Positions 25,398 to 33,762 of a stretch of DNA of 64,000 bases are shown here, piece after piece. Where the stretch lies: assembly GCF_002007205.1 (NCBI RefSeq), contig NZ_LAZS01000007.1, positions 1 to 64,000 on the forward strand, read 5' to 3'. Below the pieces are notes generated by a model. The model was given only the letters and a program-made list of their open reading frames with translations, had not been told where the DNA came from and did not search any database. Source of the DNA: Ensifer adhaerens. GTDB taxonomy: Bacteria > Pseudomonadota > Alphaproteobacteria > Rhizobiales > Rhizobiaceae. The position numbers and the translations under genes were made by a program. Each line of letters opens with the position of its first letter. The stretch's first letter is position 1.

Positions 25398-25976
25398 TCA
25401 GTCGGCATCCTCGGATTGCGCGATTTCATAAACCGCAGGCGGTGCGGCGTTCTCAAGGTTGAAGTCGAACTCTTCAAGTAGCGCCGGAAACTCGTAGAGC
25501 CGGATTTTCCCTGTATCCCGACTCAGGACTTTTGCCAGTCGACTGTTATCCTGCAACAACCAAATCTCGGCGTCGGCGCTGTAGGGGTGTCTCGACCACT
25601 TGGCTGTGTAGTGCCGACCGAGTTTGCTATCGGCAACGTCCTCTTCCACTACCTCGCAGTCCGAGAATTTCGCTGCACCGTTGCTCCATAAGACCCAGCC
25701 CGGGCGCTGTAATTTTATCCATTTGTCCGGTTTAGCTGCGGTATCCCGAGTGAAGTAACTCGCCCCAGCAAAGCGCGTTTCCTGAGCCAACTCCTGCGTA
25801 CCATCAGGCTTTACCGCGTAAAATCGCGTGCTGTAGAAATCCGTCGAGCGGGTCATGGCGTAAGCGCGCTCAAGGGGCGCGCAGGACGGATCCCATATGC
25901 GGGCTGTTTCAGCCTTCGATGGCCCAAATGACATTGCCAGGATTGAGAGTGTGCAACAGATCAATCCGTTGTTCAT
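25398..25976 (-). CDS. Secreted protein, unknown function
   Basis: 192 residues with a signal peptide (MNNGLICCTLSILAMSFG, cleavage near SKA-ET). The mature part has several aromatic residues and two or three cysteines (DPSCAPL, FSDCEVV) but no motif I recognise. Base composition is noticeably lower in GC than the flanking genes, which may mean recent acquisition. GGGGAT lies about 9 bases before the ATG. It follows a DUF922-type gene on the same strand with 82 bp between, and no link to the phn operon is apparent. Confidence 0.62.
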   Translation of the reverse strand: MNNGLICCTLSILAMSFGPSKAETARIWDPSCAPLERAYAMTRSTDFYSTRFYAVKPDGTQELAQETRFAGASYFTRDTAAKPDKWIKLQRPGWVLWSNGAAKFSDCEVVEEDVADSKLGRHYTAKWSRHPYSADAEIWLLQDNSRLAKVLSRDTGKIRLYEFPALLEEFDFNLENAAPPAVYEIAQSEDAD

Positions 25977-26058
25977 TGTCGCCGTATCCCCTGAATGCTT
26001 TCAGCAACGTGACGTATAGCTTTCCTATACTTAAGATTGCAATCCATCGGGCCACGAT

Positions 26059-26655
26059 CTACGGTCCGTTCACCAGTCTCAGGATCAACTGGTGAATGTT
26101 GCCGCCATCCGTCAGTTCGACCTGGTCGAAGTCGCGGCTGCGCTGGCGCTGCGCCTGCGACAGCGCGCCGAGGCGCTTGGTCATTTCCGCTCTGATCTTG
26201 CGGCATTTCGGGTCGTCGGGAACGGTAAGCCCCAGCGTTGCCTGCTCGATCGCGCGCACCATCTCCTTGATGAAGTCGCCGTGCACGAGTTCGTGCTTGC
26301 GCACGCCGTCGATGAAGGTGTCCCAGTTTTCGCGCGTCCCCGAAGGCAGCGGCTTTGCCGGCTTGGGCAAGGTGTATGTGATAATCAGCTTCGGCTTTGC
26401 TGTTGTCAGAACGCAGGCGCCGCCCTGCTCTTCATACTTCCGCGTCCAGGTCAGCTTGAAATTGGTGTGGGCGATCGCCCTGCCAATGCCGGCTTTCGGA
26501 CCGCGTTCGCCGATTGACGCGTACAGTTCTGCGCCCGTCTGACCGGTGACGGTGTAGAGCGCTTCCTTCTCGACCGGCTGCCATTCGGCAGATGCAAGCC
26601 GCGGCATGGACGCGAGGCAAAGGGCAACGACGCCCAGGCAAAGGCTTCTGTTCAA
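26059..26655 (-). CDS. DUF922-type secreted putative zinc protease
   Basis: About 198 residues starting from a TTG that has GAGGG 6 bases upstream and yields a standard signal peptide (NRSLCLGVVALCLASMPRLASA). An ATG 16 codons upstream (26703) gives a longer, charged N-terminus and sits directly on AAGGA. The mature protein has DGVRKHELVHGDFI, i.e. an HExxH motif (HELVH), and cysteines typical of the DUF922 family of bacterial secreted putative peptidases. No activity can be confirmed from sequence. It lies near the DUF992 gene on the same strand but with a terminator between them. Confidence 0.8.
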   Translation of the reverse strand: MNRSLCLGVVALCLASMPRLASAEWQPVEKEALYTVTGQTGAELYASIGERGPKAGIGRAIAHTNFKLTWTRKYEEQGGACVLTTAKPKLIITYTLPKPAKPLPSGTRENWDTFIDGVRKHELVHGDFIKEMVRAIEQATLGLTVPDDPKCRKIRAEMTKRLGALSQAQRQRSRDFDQVELTDGGNIHQLILRLVNGP

Positions 26656-26736
26656 TCCGAACCCTCGAAGTTCGCCTTCTCGGCGCACAAATCCTCGCCG
26701 CATTCCTTAAACGCGAATCGGCTGATGGCAACAGGT

Positions 26737-26781
26737 CAAAAAACAAAGGCACCGGACGCCGTTTGAGCGCGCGGTGCCTTT
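26737..26781 (-). terminator. Rho-independent terminator of the DUF992 gene
   Basis: On the minus strand a 10-bp stem (AAAGGCACCG / CGGTGCCTTT) is followed by GTTTTTTG. It lies about 60 bp after the stop of the DUF992 gene and 80 bp before the DUF922 gene, so the two are separate transcripts. Confidence 0.75.
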
Positions 26782-26843
26782 GTCGTCTTTTCCGGTCTTT
26801 TGGCGCCCCGTCGTGGGAGGTGCAACGGGCAGCCCAATCGACC

Positions 26844-27368
26844 TTAGTTGACCGCCGTCAGCGTCATCGACGTGCCGGTGGCCGCAAGGTTGAGGCCGAT
26901 CTGGCCGGTCACGCTGACCGTCTGCAGATGGATCGAGCCGGAGGTGCCGCCGACGAGGATGTTGGCGCCAATGCCGGCACCAACAGTCGCTTCGGCGGTT
27001 GCGCCCTGGTAAAGGCCACCGAGCGACCCGCGGTGGTAGCCCGCCGTCGGCGCGAACACGGCCCAGATCAGGCGGCTCTGCGTTGTGAAGCCGACATCGA
27101 CACCCATCTTGCGGATGGCGCCGGAGTAATGGTCGGACGCTTCGGCGCCCATGGTCGAGCGGAAGACGCAATCGACTTCCTTGGCGGACCCGAGCACATA
27201 GCCGACGCCGCCGGCGATGTTGCAATCGAGGTAGCCGATCTTGACGCCGTTGCTGGTGTCGGGCTCAGGCTGTGGTTGAACTGTCGCGAGATCGGCTGCG
27301 TTTGCGGCGATCGCGCCAGCGAGAACCAGAGACGCTGCGGACACCTTCACGGCAAAACTCTTTTTCAT
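26844..27368 (-). CDS. DUF992-type secreted protein
   Basis: 174 residues with a signal peptide (KKSFAVKVSAASLVLAGA, cleavage near ANA-AD). The mature part has VKIGYLDCNIAGGVGYVLGS, a second Cys in VDCVFRST, and glycine-rich repeats to the end, as in the alphaproteobacterial DUF992 family, whose role is unknown. AAGGAGACAAG precedes the ATG. It has its own terminator. The protein is probably periplasmic or outer-membrane-linked. Confidence 0.82.
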   Translation of the reverse strand: MKKSFAVKVSAASLVLAGAIAANAADLATVQPQPEPDTSNGVKIGYLDCNIAGGVGYVLGSAKEVDCVFRSTMGAEASDHYSGAIRKMGVDVGFTTQSRLIWAVFAPTAGYHRGSLGGLYQGATAEATVGAGIGANILVGGTSGSIHLQTVSVTGQIGLNLAATGTSMTLTAVN

Positions 27369-27708
27369 TCTTGTCTCCTTCTCGGAACGTCAGAAATGAT
27401 TGGCATTTGACCGGCGGCACACGAACTCAAACACATAACGCACGCTGCAGGAGAACAAAGCCATAGCCCGCGATCGGGCAATTCCGTGGCAAGCTTTTAG
27501 CAGATGATAAAATTGGTCGGGTTTCCCCAACAATGACTGCAGATTGTGTTGAAAAAGCCACGAAAGGGGCGCCCGAGGCGTCTTGCCGATCCTCATTGGC
27601 GCGGGCGGCGTGTGACGGCGGAGCTGGTTGCCCGGAAAAAGAGTGGCCACACGGAAGAGAAATTCCGACCGGACGACAGCGCCGCCCGGTCGGGGGAAAC
27701 ATCGACGC
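27369..27708. other. Intergenic stretch, 340 bp
   Basis: Lies between the DUF992 gene start and the kinase gene end, both minus strand. The part nearest 27369 must hold the DUF992 promoter and leader. Short frames on both strands here look like chance openings. No repeat or hairpin with strong arms stood out. Confidence 0.5.
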
Positions 27709-29427
27709 TTAAGCCTTTGCGACCTGCGCCAGGAAACCGCCGGCAACACGCGCTGTCAGCGCCAGCGAGACGGCGCCCGCGTCCGGATGGCCGATGCTCT
27801 TTTCAGCGAGCGGCCGGGCACGACCGAGCTTCGGCGTCAGGCTCGACGTTGCCTCGGCAGCGTCGGTTGCAGCCTTGGCCGCTGCCTGCCATGCCGCGAT
27901 CAACGGTTTGCCGGCGGCATATTCGCGTTCAAGCGTTTCGACGAAAGGCACCAGCGCATCGACCAGCGTCTTGTCGCCGACACGGGCGCGGCCGAGGCGC
28001 GTGACGCCATCGAGCGCACGGCGGGCACCGTCGACAATGGCAGCATCGGTCGGGGCTGCATCATCGTTGAAGGCATTGCTCCAGGCGCGCAGCAGCAGGC
28101 CCCAGATCGCGCCCGACGTGCCGCCGGCCCGATCCGCCCAGGCATCGCCAGCCACGGCCAGCACGCTGGCAGCACCTGCGCCGGCGGCGACAGCCGCCCT
28201 TGCCGCTTCGTCGGCCGCTGCCGAACCACGGCGCATGCCCTGCCCATGGTCGCCGTCGCCGGCAAAGGCATCGATGCGACCGAGTTCATCTTCCGCCTGC
28301 TTCAAGCTTTCCGCGACTTCAGCGATCAGCCGTGCGATGCACTTGCCGCTTTGGCGGGAGTCCTCGGAGGCCGGGGCGAAGGATATCGCGTCGTCGTCAT
28401 CCTTGAGCGTATCGGTCGCTGGTTCCGTGGCGATGATCGCCCCCTTGCGCAGCACCGGCGCATCGCAGGCCGCGCGCCAGTAGGTCTCCAGTTCGTCGTT
28501 CAGCCACATCAGCGTCAGCGAGCAGCCCTGCATGTCGAGGCTGGTGACGAACTCGCCGCATTCCGGATCGACGATTTCGAGACCGGCCGCCTTCAGTTCC
28601 CTCTCGATCGCGACCCAGAGCACGAAGAGTTCTTCATACTTCGTGGAGCCGAGGCCGTTCAGGAGCGGTGCAACCTTGCGAACGTCGGCCGGACGTTCGG
28701 CGAGCAGCTTTCCGACCAGCAGTTTGGCCAACTCGCTCGCCGAAACCGTCTTTTCCTCGCGGATGCCCGGCTCGCCGTGGATGCCGAGGCCAAGCGCCAT
28801 CTCGCCCTTCGGAACAGTGAAGAGCGGCGCCTTGGCGCCGGGCAGCGTGCAGCCGCCGAAGGCGACGCCGAAGGACACGGTGCGGTCGTTGGCAAGACGA
28901 GTGATGCGCTCGACGTTGTCGAGATCAAGGCCCGCTTCCGCCGCCGCACCAGCGATCTTGAAGACGACGAGGTCGCCGGCGATGCCGCGGCGCTTGGCAG
29001 GCGTTTCGGCAGACGCGCTGGCGACGTCATCGGTCACCGGCACGATGCGCACGTCGATGCCTTCGGCGCGCAGGCGCTCGGCGGCAACGCCGAAGTTCAA
29101 GACGTCGCCGGCATAGTTGCCGAAGCCGAGCAGCACGCCGCCGCCCTGATCGGCCAACCGGCAGACGCGGGCAACGGCCGCAGTCGAGGGCGAAGCGAAG
29201 ACATCACCGGCGACCGCCGCATCGGCCATGCCCGGGCCGACATAACCGGCAAAGGCCGGGTAATGACCGGAGCCACCGCCGACGACGACGGCGACCTTGC
29301 CCTTCGGCACCTTGGTCGAGCGCACGACCCCGCCCTTCACGAGACGGACGTTGCGCGCGTAGATCGAGCTGAAGCCGGCAAGCGCGGTCGTCGCAAACTC
29401 TTCCGGTGCGTCAAAGATTGTGGTCAT
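27709..29427 (-). CDS. DhaK-DhaL fused kinase of the dihydroxyacetone kinase family
   Basis: 572 residues. The N-terminal DhaK half (about 1-330) has VVGGGSGHYPAFAG and the presumed covalent histidine H217 in GLGIHGEPGIREEK. The C-terminal DhaL half (about 375-572) has GDGDHGQGMRRG, the ATP-magnesium site, and GGTSGAIWG. Family members phosphorylate dihydroxyacetone or four-carbon ketoses (erythrulose kinases), so the substrate here may be a C3-C4 ketose. Last gene of a minus-strand set with a TIM-barrel isomerase, TctABC and PdxA2. The ATG lies 14 bp after the isomerase stop. Confidence 0.88.
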   Translation of the reverse strand: MTTIFDAPEEFATTALAGFSSIYARNVRLVKGGVVRSTKVPKGKVAVVVGGGSGHYPAFAGYVGPGMADAAVAGDVFASPSTAAVARVCRLADQGGGVLLGFGNYAGDVLNFGVAAERLRAEGIDVRIVPVTDDVASASAETPAKRRGIAGDLVVFKIAGAAAEAGLDLDNVERITRLANDRTVSFGVAFGGCTLPGAKAPLFTVPKGEMALGLGIHGEPGIREEKTVSASELAKLLVGKLLAERPADVRKVAPLLNGLGSTKYEELFVLWVAIERELKAAGLEIVDPECGEFVTSLDMQGCSLTLMWLNDELETYWRAACDAPVLRKGAIIATEPATDTLKDDDDAISFAPASEDSRQSGKCIARLIAEVAESLKQAEDELGRIDAFAGDGDHGQGMRRGSAAADEAARAAVAAGAGAASVLAVAGDAWADRAGGTSGAIWGLLLRAWSNAFNDDAAPTDAAIVDGARRALDGVTRLGRARVGDKTLVDALVPFVETLEREYAAGKPLIAAWQAAAKAATDAAEATSSLTPKLGRARPLAEKSIGHPDAGAVSLALTARVAGGFLAQVAKA

Positions 29428-29440
29428 CGCGTCTCTTCCC

Positions 29441-30379
29441 TTAGTCGCGAGGCAGGATACGCCTCAGATAGTCCCGATTGGCGGCGCTGACGGAGAGGCC
29501 GTCGCCACCGTAATGCTCGCAGAGGAACGGGCTGTCGAAGCCATGCGCCAATGCCATGCGGATCGCTGCCCGGTAGTTGATGACGCCGAATTCCAGCGGC
29601 GCCGGATGGGTGACCACCAGGCCCGAAGTCTCGTCCTCGGTGCGGTAGTAATTCTTGACGTGCCAATATTTGGCGAAGGGTGCAACCTTTGCCATCATTT
29701 GTTGCCAGTGCTCGACCGGGCGGTGCAAGCGCACGAGGTTGCCGAGATCGGCATTGATGCCGACGTTCGGCAGGCCGACATCGGTGACGAAGCGCACCGC
29801 GCTATCGGCCGAGCCGATGTAGGTGTCCTCGTACATTTCGAGCGCCAGCTCGATGCCGAGTTCCTCCGCATGCCGGCCGAGTTCGCGGATACGCTGAACC
29901 GCTTGTCTCCAGACCGCCGGGTCTTCGGGGTTCCTGACGCCGTCGACGGTCCAGAACCAGAGAGCCTTCTTCTGTGCCTCGGTCAAAGGCCCGAAGAAGC
30001 CGAAGGAAACGGAGCCGGCGCCGATCGCCGCTGCCGTATCGATGACCCTGTGGCCGTAGGCCAGATATTCGTCGCCGTGTTCCGGGTCGATGACGCTGCG
30101 GCGCGCAGTCGAGATCGCCGGCATGGAAAGACCGAGCTCGCGCGTCAGCCTGACGAAGTCATCGCGGCGCGAGGCCGAGAGGTCGGCGAGCCGGATCCAG
30201 CTATCGGTCGGGTCGAGCTCGGTGAAGCCGGCATCGACGACATCGGCCAGCGTCTCGGCCCATTGTTCGACCGACTGGTCCTGCACCGAGCTGCCGTCGG
30301 CAAGCACGTTGGGATACTGGATCATCGCAGCCGCGATCGGCCAGGTTTCACGGGTCCACTTGCGCGATGGGTTCGCCAT
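29441..30379 (-). CDS. Xylose-isomerase-like TIM-barrel sugar-phosphate isomerase/epimerase
   Basis: About 312 residues of the AP-endonuclease-2/sugar isomerase fold. Metal-type residues can be seen in ALEMYEDTYIG, GINADLGNLV and YWHVKNYYRTED, followed by a closing EHYGGDGL. The start at MANPSRKW (30379) is favoured over an ATG four codons upstream. It lies between TctA and the kinase in a catabolic cluster, so it probably isomerises or epimerises a short sugar acid or its phosphate. The specific substrate is unknown. Confidence 0.8.
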   Translation of the reverse strand: MANPSRKWTRETWPIAAAMIQYPNVLADGSSVQDQSVEQWAETLADVVDAGFTELDPTDSWIRLADLSASRRDDFVRLTRELGLSMPAISTARRSVIDPEHGDEYLAYGHRVIDTAAAIGAGSVSFGFFGPLTEAQKKALWFWTVDGVRNPEDPAVWRQAVQRIRELGRHAEELGIELALEMYEDTYIGSADSAVRFVTDVGLPNVGINADLGNLVRLHRPVEHWQQMMAKVAPFAKYWHVKNYYRTEDETSGLVVTHPAPLEFGVINYRAAIRMALAHGFDSPFLCEHYGGDGLSVSAANRDYLRRILPRD

Positions 30380-30465
30380 GGTTTTCCTCACTCATTTTGC
30401 GACGCAGTCTATAAGCAGACCGCGCCGCGCTTTTCCGGCGTTTGTTTTGAGGTGCGGCGGCTCCG

Positions 30466-32004
30466 TCAAGCCGCCGCGCTGCCGTCGCCATGCGGCGTGG
30501 CCGCATCTTGCTTGCGCTTGCGGACCATGCCGACCAGCCCGAAGACAAGCGGCGACAGCAGAAGGGCAAGAGCGAGCGCCATCAGAGAGGAAACCAGCGG
30601 GTTTGACCAGAAGATGTTCAGGGTGCCGCCGGAAAGAAGCATCGACTGGCGGAAGGCGTCCTCCGCCTTGTCGCCGAGCACCATGGCCAGGACCAGCGGC
30701 GCTAAGGGATAGTCGAGCTTCTTGAAGACATAACCGAGCAAACCGAAGCCGATGACCATGAAGATGTCGGAGACCGAGTTTGCCACCTGATAGGCGCCGG
30801 AGAAGATGACGGCGACGATAACAGGGCCGATGATCGCAAAGGGCACGCGCAGGATCGATGCATAGAGCGGCACGGTGGCGATCACCAGGAAGACGGCCAC
30901 GACATTGCCGAGATACATGGACGCAATCAGCCCCCAGACGAAGTCCGGCCGCTCGGTGAAGAGCATCGGACCGGGCGTCAGGCCCCAGATCATCAGGCCG
31001 CCCATCATCACGGCAGCCGTTGCCGAACCGGGAACGCCGAGCGCCAGCATCGGCAGCAGCGCCGAGGTTCCGGCCGAGTGGTCGGCAGTTTCCGGTGCGA
31101 CGACGCCGCGGGGGTCGCCCTTGCCGAACTTCGACTTGTCGCGGGCAGAGCGGCGGGCAACACCGTAGCTCATGAAGGAAGCCGCGGTCGGGCCGGCCGG
31201 CGTGATGCCCATCCAGATGCCGATGATGGTCGAGCGCAGGATCGTGAACCAATACCGCGGGATCTCGATCAGCGTGCGGCCGATCTCGACGAGCTTGACG
31301 CGCGCCTTGATGCCTTCGAAGCGCAGGCCCTCTTCCGTCGTCAGCAGGAGTTCGCCAATGCCGAAGAGCCCCATGACCGCGATCAGGAAGCTGACGCCCT
31401 TGATCAGCGTCGGGATATCGAAGGTCAGGCGCAGGTCGCCGGAAATCGTGTCCATGCCGACGGAAGCGAGCGCGAAACCGAGCATCATCGAGACGAGCGT
31501 CTTGAAGGGCGATTGCGCGCCCATCGAAATGAAGCTTGCGAAGGCGAGGAAGTAGACCGCGAAGTATTCCGGCGACGAGAAACGCAGCGCGAAGTTCGCG
31601 ACCCAGCCGGAAAGCAGCGTGATCATCACGACGCCGGCAAGTGCGCCGATGCCGGCGGATACGAAGGCGAGCGTCAGCGCCCGGCTTGCCTGCCCAGCTT
31701 TCGCCATCGGATAGCCGTCAAACGTGGTCGCCACCGACGAAGGTTCGCCGGGAATGTTGAACAGGATCGATGTGGTCGACCCGCCGAAGAGCGCCCCCCA
31801 GTACATGCAGGAGAGCAGGATGATGGCGGAGATCGGGTCCATCGAGAAAGTCAGCGGCAAGAGCAGCGAAACGCCGTTCGGCGCGCCGAGGCCGGGCAGC
31901 ACGCCGACCAGAATGCCGAGCGTGACGCCGATCATCATCAGCAGGATATGGTTCCAGCTGAGGATGTGGCCGAAGCCATCGATCAGAAGACCGATATTTT
32001 CCAT
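30466..32004 (-). CDS. tctA: Tripartite tricarboxylate transporter large permease TctA
   Basis: 512 residues with about 12 spans. The conserved TctA features are GILVGVLPGLGAPNGVSLLLPLT near the start and a second PGxxG-type segment ALGVPGSATAAVMMGG later. It forms the channel with TctB and is loaded by the periplasmic TctC. It is separated from tctB by a two-hairpin repeat (32021-32124). The start ATG has GGGAGGAATG just upstream. Confidence 0.94.
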   Translation of the reverse strand: MENIGLLIDGFGHILSWNHILLMMIGVTLGILVGVLPGLGAPNGVSLLLPLTFSMDPISAIILLSCMYWGALFGGSTTSILFNIPGEPSSVATTFDGYPMAKAGQASRALTLAFVSAGIGALAGVVMITLLSGWVANFALRFSSPEYFAVYFLAFASFISMGAQSPFKTLVSMMLGFALASVGMDTISGDLRLTFDIPTLIKGVSFLIAVMGLFGIGELLLTTEEGLRFEGIKARVKLVEIGRTLIEIPRYWFTILRSTIIGIWMGITPAGPTAASFMSYGVARRSARDKSKFGKGDPRGVVAPETADHSAGTSALLPMLALGVPGSATAAVMMGGLMIWGLTPGPMLFTERPDFVWGLIASMYLGNVVAVFLVIATVPLYASILRVPFAIIGPVIVAVIFSGAYQVANSVSDIFMVIGFGLLGYVFKKLDYPLAPLVLAMVLGDKAEDAFRQSMLLSGGTLNIFWSNPLVSSLMALALALLLSPLVFGLVGMVRKRKQDAATPHGDGSAAA

Positions 32005-32020
32005 GTCATTCCTCCCGGGG

Positions 32021-32124
32021 CTTAAAGCGCGTCGCGATCTTTGAGATTCGCTCTTTGCGCTTTAAGTTTTTGATTTTCCGCATGTCGTTATCGCAAAACC
32101 GCAGTGCGCGTTTGCGCGACATGC
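32021..32124. repeat. Two-hairpin rhizobial intergenic repeat between tctB and tctA
   Basis: First hairpin: perfect 10-bp arms CTTAAAGCGC (32021-32030) and GCGCTTTAAG (32057-32066). Second: arms GCATGTCG (32080-32087) and CGACATGC (32117-32124) with inner GCAAAAC / GTTTGCG pairing. Joined by a T-rich linker. This bipartite form is a common dispersed element in Rhizobiaceae. It sits inside an operon and may reduce the level of tctA relative to tctBC or protect RNA ends. Confidence 0.65.
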
Positions 32125-32139
32125 CTTAGGCGGTCGGGA

Positions 32140-32640
32140 TCAGTAGATCCCGAACCATGCCTCGATCGGTCCCTTGAGCAGCGGAACCTTGAAACCGAAC
32201 TCGAATACGATGAAGAAAAACAGCGAAACGGCGACGCCCGACGGCAACGCGATCCACCATTTGTAGCGCCCCTGGAAGGCCATGGTGCCGGCGATATAGA
32301 GCGCGGTGCCGACATAAAGGCCGAGCCAGGCGGATACGCCGGCAAAGGCGACCAGAGGCAGCAGGAACGATCCCACCACCTTGACGCGGTGGCCGTCGAT
32401 GAAGATCTCGCCGGATCCGCGATGCTTGACGAAAGCATGGATCGCATTGGCGACGCTTCCAAGCAGGATCAGAAGCCCGACATAGAAGGGAAAATAGCCG
32501 GCTTCCGGACCGAACTCCGTCCATCCCGCGCCGATATCGAGAGATCCGTAGCAGACCGCAGCGCCGAAGGCGCCGGTCAGTGCGGCAACGCCAAGCTCAA
32601 CCGCGAAGCGGGAGACCCCATTCGCACCGTTCTCGCTCAT
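32140..32640 (-). CDS. tctB: Tripartite tricarboxylate transporter small permease TctB
   Basis: 166 residues, four spans. The conserved GPGFFP-like segment is FGPEAGYFPFYVGLLI. Works with TctA and TctC. It lies between tctC and tctA; 59 bp separate it from tctC. There is a GAAAGG site upstream of the ATG. Confidence 0.88.
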   Translation of the reverse strand: MSENGANGVSRFAVELGVAALTGAFGAAVCYGSLDIGAGWTEFGPEAGYFPFYVGLLILLGSVANAIHAFVKHRGSGEIFIDGHRVKVVGSFLLPLVAFAGVSAWLGLYVGTALYIAGTMAFQGRYKWWIALPSGVAVSLFFFIVFEFGFKVPLLKGPIEAWFGIY

Positions 32641-32699
32641 GATCGTGACCTTTCAAAGCGAATGACGGGCGCCCGAAGGCACCCGCCTCAATGTCCGCC

Positions 32700-33686
32700 T
32701 TAGTTGGCGAGCCAGCCTTCGCGCTTCAGCACTTCGCCGACAGCCTCGCCATCCATTTCGATGGCGGCCTTGAAGTCGTCACCGGCGATGTAGGACGGCG
32801 ACTGCGAGGTGTCTGCGAGGTACTTCGCCCATTCCGGCGTTTCGGAAACCTTGCGCATCAGGTCGGCATAGAACTTGACCACATCCTGGTCAACGCCGGC
32901 CGGCAGCCAGACGGTGCGCGGCATGGAGTAGTTGTCGATGGCGATGCCCGTATCCTTGCAGGTCGGGATGTCGCTCCAGGCCTTGTCGCCGGCAACCTTG
33001 GCATCGTTCGAAAGCTTGACGCTCTTGAAGACGCAGAGCGGCTTGACCATGCCGGCCTGCCACTGACCGAGGTTTTCGCTCGGGTTGTTGACGTTGGCGT
33101 CGAGGTGCTCGCCGGCGAGCTGGACGGCCGCTTCGCCACCGCTCTTGAAGGGGATGTAGTTGATGGTCGAGCCGGTCGCCTCGTTGATCATCGAGGTCAG
33201 GATCTGGTCGACGTCCTTCGACTGGCTGCCGCCGATCTTCAGGCCGCCTTCCTTCGCCTTGGCGGCAAAGTCGGCTGCGGTGTTGTAGGAGGCCTTGCCG
33301 TTGACCCAGAGGACGAACTCGTCCGAAGCGAGTGCTGCCACCGGCGTCAGGTCTTCAGCCTTGTAGGGAACCTTGGCGCGGACCGGCAGCAGGTAGGCGT
33401 TGTTGGTGCCGAATGCCAGCTTGTAGGCGTCGCCCTTGTTGGTCGCCGTGTAGACGAAGCCTTCGGCGCCGCCGGCGCTGCCCTTGTTGGTGACGACAAC
33501 CGGAGCCTTCATCAGCTCGTACTTGCCGATGATCGCCTGGATCGTGCGGGCGAAGATGTCGGTGCCGCCGCCCGGGCCGGCGGTGACGACGAACTCAACC
33601 GGACGGTCGGGCTCGAAAGCGGCGGCCGGAGCGGCAACACCGAAAACGGCTGCCATGATGCATGCGATGGAGACGGTATTCTTCAA
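32700..33686 (-). CDS. tctC: Tripartite tricarboxylate transporter substrate-binding protein TctC
   Basis: 328 residues from a TTG with GGGAGG 8 bases upstream. That start gives a standard signal peptide (KNTVSIACIMAAVFGVAAPA, cleavage after AAA). The mature part begins FEPDRPVEFVVTAGPGGGTD, a Bug/TctC-family hallmark in which the glycine-rich loop contacts a carboxylate ligand. The family binds di- and tricarboxylates and sugar acids, which fits a cluster for a small acid. It precedes tctB and tctA and follows pdxA2. Confidence 0.92.
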   Translation of the reverse strand: MKNTVSIACIMAAVFGVAAPAAAFEPDRPVEFVVTAGPGGGTDIFARTIQAIIGKYELMKAPVVVTNKGSAGGAEGFVYTATNKGDAYKLAFGTNNAYLLPVRAKVPYKAEDLTPVAALASDEFVLWVNGKASYNTAADFAAKAKEGGLKIGGSQSKDVDQILTSMINEATGSTINYIPFKSGGEAAVQLAGEHLDANVNNPSENLGQWQAGMVKPLCVFKSVKLSNDAKVAGDKAWSDIPTCKDTGIAIDNYSMPRTVWLPAGVDQDVVKFYADLMRKVSETPEWAKYLADTSQSPSYIAGDDFKAAIEMDGEAVGEVLKREGWLAN

Positions 33687-33762
33687 GTCGGGTCCTCCCG
33701 GTTTTGTGGTTCTGCGGCGCAAGACCTCCTCCTGCGCCGTTATTGCTTGAAAGCGCGCGAAA

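Noticed and set aside
27369-27749. 119-codon minus-strand frame before the DUF992 gene
   Set aside because: It overlaps the end of the kinase gene, has no ribosome site, and its composition is unlike the neighbouring proteins.
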